Origin: an uncultured Chitinophagaceae bacterium
GTDB lineage: Bacteria > Bacteroidota > Bacteroidia > Chitinophagales > Chitinophagaceae
Length of the DNA: 10,169 nucleotides
Assembly: GCA_934502905.1 (NCBI GenBank)
Contig: CAKSVK010000133.1
Span: 1 to 10,169, forward strand
Direction: 5' to 3'
Shown here: positions 6,341 through 10,169 of the stretch, piece after piece
Layout of the letters: every line of letters begins with the position of its first letter
Position numbering within the stretch: the stretch's first letter is position 1
Translations under genes and position numbers: made by a program
The notes under the pieces: model-generated
The model's database searches: none
Seen by the model: only the letters and a program-made list of their open reading frames with translations
What the model was told of the DNA's origin: nothing

Positions 6341-9300
6341 ATGGCAGAAAATTTACAACTTGAATATGACGCATTTTTACGGTCTTTTAAAAGAAATATA
6401 GATGTTCCTCATTCATTTTTGTTAGGTGCTGGCGCATCCATTAGTTCGGGAATACAAACTGCTTATGATTGTATTTGGGAATGGAAAAAAGACACTTACT
6501 TATCTAAAAACATCAATTCTGCGGAATTTTATAAAAATTATAAAAATGAATCCGTTCGGAAAAGTATTCAAAACTGGTTAGACAATCAGGGGGAATACCC
6601 AGCCCTTGATGCCGCAGAAGAATATTCCTTTTATGCTGAAAAGGCTTATCCAATACCAGACGATAGGCGTAAGTATTTCTTTAGCTTGATTGAAAATAAG
6701 GAACCTTATATTGGATATGAATTGCTTTGCCTCTTAGCGGAACACAATATTGTGAAATCCGTATGGACGACAAATTTCGATGGGTTGATTGTTCGTTCTG
6801 CACATCAGAATAAATTAACTCCCATTGAAATTACATTAGATAATTCTGATAGGATTTTCAGAAATCAAAGCAGCAAAGAGCTATTGACGATTGCGTTACA
6901 CGGGGATTATAAGTTCACAACCTTAAAGAATACAGAAAAAGAATTAGACAATCAGAATAATACATTTAAAGACCAACTTTCAAATTATCATGCTGATAAA
7001 AATCTCATCGTAATTGGATATAGCGGTAGGGACAAATCATTGATGGATGCAATTATGGCTGCTTTTTTGAAAAAAGGCTCTGGTCGCTTGTATTGGTGCG
7101 GTTTCGGAGATAAAATTAATGAAGGAGTTTCGGATTTGATTTTAAAAATAAGGCAATCAGGGAGAGAAGCATATTACATAGCTACTGACGGATTTGATAA
7201 AACTCTAATTCATTTGTCAAAATCAGCATTTGAAGGAAATATAGCCGTTGAAAAACAAATCCAAGAAGCATTAGAAACATCAAAAGATGAAGAATATTTT
7301 AAGACAGAGTTTAGTTTGAATTTTTCAAAGACTGACAAGTATATAAAAAGTAATCTGCATCCAATTACATTCCCCAAAGAAGTTTTTCAATTCGAAATAG
7401 ATTATAAAGATGCAAAACCTTGGAGCTTTCTGAAAGAAACAACCAAAGACACGAATATATGCGCTGTACCTTTTAAAAGAAAGGTTTATGCCATTGGAAC
7501 ATTAACCGATATTGACAGAACATTCAAAGGATGTTTAAAATCAGAAATAAAGAGAGAACCAATATCAAAACATGATATAGAAAAAGTTTCTGCGTTCAAA
7601 TCTTTAATGCTTCAAGCTATTCTAAAATATTTTTCAACTAAAGGCAACGTTGAATCAAATCTAAAAGACAAGATATGGCTTAAAGCTATCGACAGCAAGT
7701 ATGGCAACATTGATATACATAAGGCTATATATGTGTCGCTTTACTTCGATGATAATAGAAGTTTTGCCTACCTGACCTTTACACCAACAATACATCTTAC
7801 TTCTACTGAAGAAATTTCAAAACAACAGAAATTATTACTAAGCAAAGGAGTTTTAGAAAAGCTATACAACAATAAATATGACGAGTTGCTAAATTTTTGG
7901 AACGGGGTTTTATTCCAAAATAACAGATTGAAGTTTGAATATCCTGAAAATTCAGGAACAGGATTTGAGTTTCAAATTTCATCAAATACAGCATTTGGTG
8001 AGATAAATGTCTTAGACCCTAATTTTAGAACTTTTGTCCCCAATAACTATAATAAAAAGCAAACCCAGTTTAAGGGTGTTCAATTCTTAGAGCCTCAATT
8101 AATTTTCAGAAATGTAGCGACAGATATTGAGTTTAAGGACTATCATCCGATGAGAGGTCTTGTCAACAACAGACCTTTTGATGTTAATCTCAACGGAGTT
8201 ATTTATTCTAACGAGATTAGCCTCTCAATAATTTGCGGTAAGAATTATTCCGCGAAATTCTATGACTTCCTTTCAAAACTTCAAACCAAACATTCTACAG
8301 AAAATATCAATCCAGATTACCTTATTGATTATCCAGGATTTTCTTCTGTTTTCAATTTACCAATCAATATACCCAATTTTGACAATAACGACAAATGGAT
8401 TGATATTGATTTTAAAGCCAATAATGAGGCTAACAACCATGAAAATGCACTAAGGTTAGCAAGGCATATTACTTCCAAAATTGACCAGATAGCAAATACG
8501 CAGAATCAAACTACGGTAGTTGTTTTTATCCCTACTGAATGGCAGCCTTTCGAGAACTATATTTATGAAGGTGAAAGTTTTGATTTGCATGATTATATTA
8601 AAGCATTCTCTGCTTCAAGAGGTATTTCAACACAACTTATTAGAGAGGATACATTGAACGACAAATTAAAATGTCAAATTTATTGGTGGTTATCATTATC
8701 ATTCTATGTTAAGTCATTGAGAACGCCGTGGATTTTAAATAGTCAGGAAAAGAATACAGCGTATGCAGGTATTGGTTATAGTGTTTCTAAAATTCAAAAT
8801 AAATCAGAAATAGTCATCGGGTGCAGTCACATTTATGATTCCAATGGCCAGGGGTTAAAATATAGACTATCAAAAATTGATAATTATTTTTTAGATAAGC
8901 AGAATAACCCGTATCTCTCTTTTAAAGATGCTTTTCAATTCGGAGTGTCAATTCGTGAACTATTTTATCAATCGCTTGATAAATTACCGGAAAGGGTTGT
9001 AATTCATAAAAGGACACGCTTCACAGAGGATGAAGTAAATGGTATAAAAGCCAGCCTCAATAAAGCCGGAATAAAGAAAATTGATTTAATCGAAATTAAT
9101 TACGAAGTTGATGCCCGTTTTGTGGCAATGAATGTCTATCAAAACAATTTGCAAGTTGACAAGTTTCCTATTTCGAGAGGTACTTGCATAGTGACGAATA
9201 AAGATACGGCACTTCTATGGACACATGGTATAGTTCCTTCTGTCAGGCAACCTAACTACAAGTTTTATTTGGGTGGCAGAAGTATTCCTGCTCCAATCAA

Positions 9301-9499
9301 GATAACAAAGCATTATGGAGAATCAAACATCAATACTATTGCGACAGAAATATTAGGCTTAACGAAGATGAATTGGAACTCACTTGATTTGTATTCCAAA
9401 TTACCATCCACAATTGATTCTTCAAATCAGATTGCCCGGATAGGAAAATTGCTTTCACGTTTTGAGGGAAAAACTTATGATTACAGGCTTTTCATATAA
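6341..9499 (+). CDS. Single-chain SIR2-APAZ-short prokaryotic Argonaute (NADase defence protein)
   Basis: This is a 1052-aa fusion. Residues about 20-280 are a SIR2-type NAD-binding domain: FLLGAGAS at 26-33, WTTNFDG at 142-148 (Asn145, Asp147), catalytic-type His187 in LHGD, and GYSGRD at 226-231. Residues about 290-720 fit an APAZ region (NLHPITFPKEVFQFEI near its start). A MID domain begins near TTVVVFIP (724-731), with HDYIK (750-754), Gln779 and Lys791 at places expected for guide 5'-phosphate binding. The PIWI domain lacks catalytic aspartates: GYS (812-814) replaces the first, and HKRTRF (889-894) the second. The C-terminus ends in YDYRLFI. Short Argonautes with SIR2-APAZ are known to use a guide to sense invader DNA and then hydrolyse NAD+, halting the infected cell. 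Here both halves form one chain. ATG 6341 is preferred to TTG 6305. Base use is clearly AT-richer than in the tra genes. Confidence 0.94.
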   Translation: MAENLQLEYDAFLRSFKRNIDVPHSFLLGAGASISSGIQTAYDCIWEWKKDTYLSKNINSAEFYKNYKNESVRKSIQNWLDNQGEYPALDAAEEYSFYAEKAYPIPDDRRKYFFSLIENKEPYIGYELLCLLAEHNIVKSVWTTNFDGLIVRSAHQNKLTPIEITLDNSDRIFRNQSSKELLTIALHGDYKFTTLKNTEKELDNQNNTFKDQLSNYHADKNLIVIGYSGRDKSLMDAIMAAFLKKGSGRLYWCGFGDKINEGVSDLILKIRQSGREAYYIATDGFDKTLIHLSKSAFEGNIAVEKQIQEALETSKDEEYFKTEFSLNFSKTDKYIKSNLHPITFPKEVFQFEIDYKDAKPWSFLKETTKDTNICAVPFKRKVYAIGTLTDIDRTFKGCLKSEIKREPISKHDIEKVSAFKSLMLQAILKYFSTKGNVESNLKDKIWLKAIDSKYGNIDIHKAIYVSLYFDDNRSFAYLTFTPTIHLTSTEEISKQQKLLLSKGVLEKLYNNKYDELLNFWNGVLFQNNRLKFEYPENSGTGFEFQISSNTAFGEINVLDPNFRTFVPNNYNKKQTQFKGVQFLEPQLIFRNVATDIEFKDYHPMRGLVNNRPFDVNLNGVIYSNEISLSIICGKNYSAKFYDFLSKLQTKHSTENINPDYLIDYPGFSSVFNLPINIPNFDNNDKWIDIDFKANNEANNHENALRLARHITSKIDQIANTQNQTTVVVFIPTEWQPFENYIYEGESFDLHDYIKAFSASRGISTQLIREDTLNDKLKCQIYWWLSLSFYVKSLRTPWILNSQEKNTAYAGIGYSVSKIQNKSEIVIGCSHIYDSNGQGLKYRLSKIDNYFLDKQNNPYLSFKDAFQFGVSIRELFYQSLDKLPERVVIHKRTRFTEDEVNGIKASLNKAGIKKIDLIEINYEVDARFVAMNVYQNNLQVDKFPISRGTCIVTNKDTALLWTHGIVPSVRQPNYKFYLGGRSIPAPIKITKHYGESNINTIATEILGLTKMNWNSLDLYSKLPSTIDSSNQIARIGKLLSRFEGKTYDYRLFI

Positions 9500-9516
9500 G
9501 GGTTTGCACTCCCTTT

Positions 9517-9552
9517 AACAAAAAATAAAAAGAAAGTTTGCTCACACAAACT
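9517..9552 (-). terminator. Intrinsic terminator on the minus strand
   Basis: On the minus strand AGTTTG (9552-9547), a 6-nt loop and CAAACT (9540-9535) form a 6-bp stem that is followed at once by a T-rich run (9534-9517, TTCTTTTTATTTTTT-like). This is the form of a factor-independent terminator. The stop codon of the remnant frame at 9542-9712 lies in the loop. The T-run follows the stem only in the minus direction, so it would act on transcripts coming from the right and shield the convergent Argonaute gene from them. Confidence 0.7.
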
Positions 9553-9712
9553 CCCCAATGTCGAAACCCGCCAAATCACTATTCCGCAAATCGGAAGAAC
9601 TGAAATCCGTTCCGGTGGGGAGGCTCTTATCCAACAACGCTGCAATCTTTCTTGAAGCTCCCTCCATTGAGTTTTCGAGTGGACGGAAGCCAGTTCCTTT
9701 TTCTACAATTAG
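9542..9712 (-). pseudogene. Possible C-terminal remnant of a minus-strand gene ending in a terminator
   Basis: A minus-strand frame of 56 codons runs from a stop codon (TAG, 9713-9715) to TGA at 9542-9544. It translates with a protein-like composition, including MEGASRKIAALLDKSLPTG (ATG at 9667) and a tail SDLAGFDIGEFV. Its base composition is less AT-rich than the cargo on either side and resembles the tra genes. It ends inside a good intrinsic terminator, as a real gene end would. I do not recognise the family. The interpretation is the 3' end of an ICE gene whose 5' part was displaced by the XRE module. Alternatively it is a 41-aa intact small protein, or chance. The plus-strand frame over the same bases is open too but looks like antisense. 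Confidence 0.42.
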
Positions 9713-9714
9713 CT

Positions 9715-9751
9715 ATTGTTCAATGCAACTTTTAAATTACATTTGTACATT
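9715..9751 (+). promoter_or_regulatory. Bacteroidetes-type promoter of the XRE gene, with possible operator
   Basis: TACATTTG at 9738-9745 matches the Bacteroidetes -7 consensus TAnnTTTG exactly. ATTG at 9715-9718, 19 nt upstream, matches the -33 TTG core. Transcription would start near 9752, giving a leader of about 30 nt before ATG 9783. TACA-TT-TGTA (9738-9747) is a short inverted repeat covering the -7 element. It could serve as an operator for the XRE protein encoded immediately downstream, which is inference. Confidence 0.68.
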
Positions 9752-9782
9752 CATAGTAAAGTCTATTTTTAATCAATTTAAG

Positions 9783-9998
9783 ATGAAAATATCGGGCAGA
9801 CATATTGGAGAGATGCTAAAAGAAGCAAGAGAGCAAAGGCATTTAACTCAAGAACAGTTAGCTCAAAAAGTGGGTAAGAAAAGGAGTTATATCTCTAAGG
9901 TAGAAACTGATTATGGTAATAATATTAAACTCCAGACCCTTAAAGAAATAGTAGAAAAAGGATTTGACGGTAGGGTGAAAATTGATTTGGAACTCTGA
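9783..9998 (+). CDS. XRE-family helix-turn-helix regulator (71 aa)
   Basis: The protein MKISGRHIGEMLKEAREQRH followed by LTQEQLAQKVGKKRSYISKVE is a textbook XRE/Cro-type HTH at about residues 7-60: helix 2 LTQEQLAQKV, turn GK, recognition helix KRSYISKVE. The tail (LKEIVEKGFDGRVKIDLEL) resembles HigA-like antitoxin proteins common in Bacteroidetes. The frame is open upstream to ATG 9558, but those residues would precede the promoter's start site and run antisense to another frame. ATG 9783, with the promoter 30 nt away, is therefore the better start. No toxin gene is seen upstream. The next gene starts 7 nt after the stop, so this is likely the autoregulating first gene of an operon, similar in layout to controller proteins of restriction systems or to antitoxins. 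Confidence 0.88.
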   Translation: MKISGRHIGEMLKEAREQRHLTQEQLAQKVGKKRSYISKVETDYGNNIKLQTLKEIVEKGFDGRVKIDLEL

Positions 9999-10005
9999 TT
10001 TGTTT

Positions 10006-10169
10006 ATGGATATATTATTAAAAAATGCTTTTAAAATGCAAATTCAATCCAAAGAGGGATTTGGGTTCGAGGAGTTTATTGATGAACTGTTTCTTCTGAA
10101 ATATGGTGTTGATGACTACATTCCTATCAGGAGAAATAAAGACAAAGGTAATGACGGAACTGTCTTACC
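10006..10169 (+). CDS. Partial protein with possible PD-(D/E)xK nuclease-like N-terminus (3' end outside window)
   Basis: Fifty-four codons are visible from ATG 10006 to the window edge. They start MDILLKNAFKMQIQSKEGFG and continue FEEFIDELFLLKYG, then an IPIRRNKDKGNDGTVL segment. A helix (FEEFIDELFLLKYG) followed by a short strand and a G-N-D-G turn is the pattern at the start of several restriction-endonuclease-like domains, where the Asp of NDG is the first metal ligand. The second half of the active site (E-x-K) lies beyond the window, so this remains a guess. The gene is 7 nt downstream of the XRE gene, presumably in one operon. A mobile-element defence nuclease, or another protein under XRE control, would fit. 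Confidence 0.55.
   Translation, partial: MDILLKNAFKMQIQSKEGFGFEEFIDELFLLKYGVDDYIPIRRNKDKGNDGTVL

Noticed and set aside
9498..9515. AAGGG / CCCTT hairpin right after the Argonaute stop codon as its terminator
   Set aside because: Stem of five pairs with no following T-run on the plus strand; the better structure is the minus-strand terminator next to it.
9558..9782. N-terminal extension of the XRE protein from ATG 9558
   Set aside because: The extension lies upstream of a consensus promoter, has no HTH-family similarity and is antisense to another open frame.
1..10169. CRISPR array, tRNA or rRNA genes, insertion-sequence transposase
   Set aside because: No regularly spaced repeats, cloverleaf, rRNA core sequence or transposase motif was recognised on either strand.

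Overview
The window looks like part of an integrative conjugative element (ICE, conjugative transposon) from a Bacteroidetes-phylum bacterium. It contains the minus-strand tra operon typical of CTnDOT-like elements, one AT-rich promoter with the Bacteroidetes -7 consensus TAnnTTTG, and AT-rich leaders before start codons instead of clear Shine-Dalgarno sites. The genus cannot be read from the sequence.

Positions 1-6053 (minus strand) hold the mating-pair-formation genes. Reading in the direction of transcription they are traE (pilin-like), traF (VirB3-like), traG (VirB4-type ATPase), a 71-aa gene at the traH position, traI (secreted, VirB5-like position), traJ (VirB6-like membrane protein), traK (VirB8-like) and the start of one more gene that leaves the window at position 1. 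The genes are tightly packed, with one ATGA overlap and gaps of 3-60 nt. Together they would build the inner-membrane and periplasmic part of a type IV secretion system.

Positions about 6200-9541 hold AT-rich cargo on the opposite strand, dominated by one large gene (6341-9499). Its product reads as a single-chain SIR2-APAZ-short prokaryotic Argonaute. The SIR2 NADase motifs are intact. The PIWI catalytic aspartates are replaced, and the MID guide-binding residues appear present. This is the fused form of the SIR2/Argonaute defence systems, which are known to deplete NAD+ after guide-directed recognition of invading nucleic acid. The cargo sits just upstream of traE. Possible broken minus-strand reading frames flank it at 6066-6200 and 9542-9712, and the second ends in a good intrinsic terminator.

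Positions about 9713-10169 (plus strand) hold a second AT-rich module. It has a textbook Bacteroidetes promoter, a 71-aa XRE-type regulator and, 7 nt further on, the first 54 codons of a gene whose N-terminus resembles a PD-(D/E)xK-nuclease start. The element therefore appears to carry a small defence island at the upstream edge of its tra operon.
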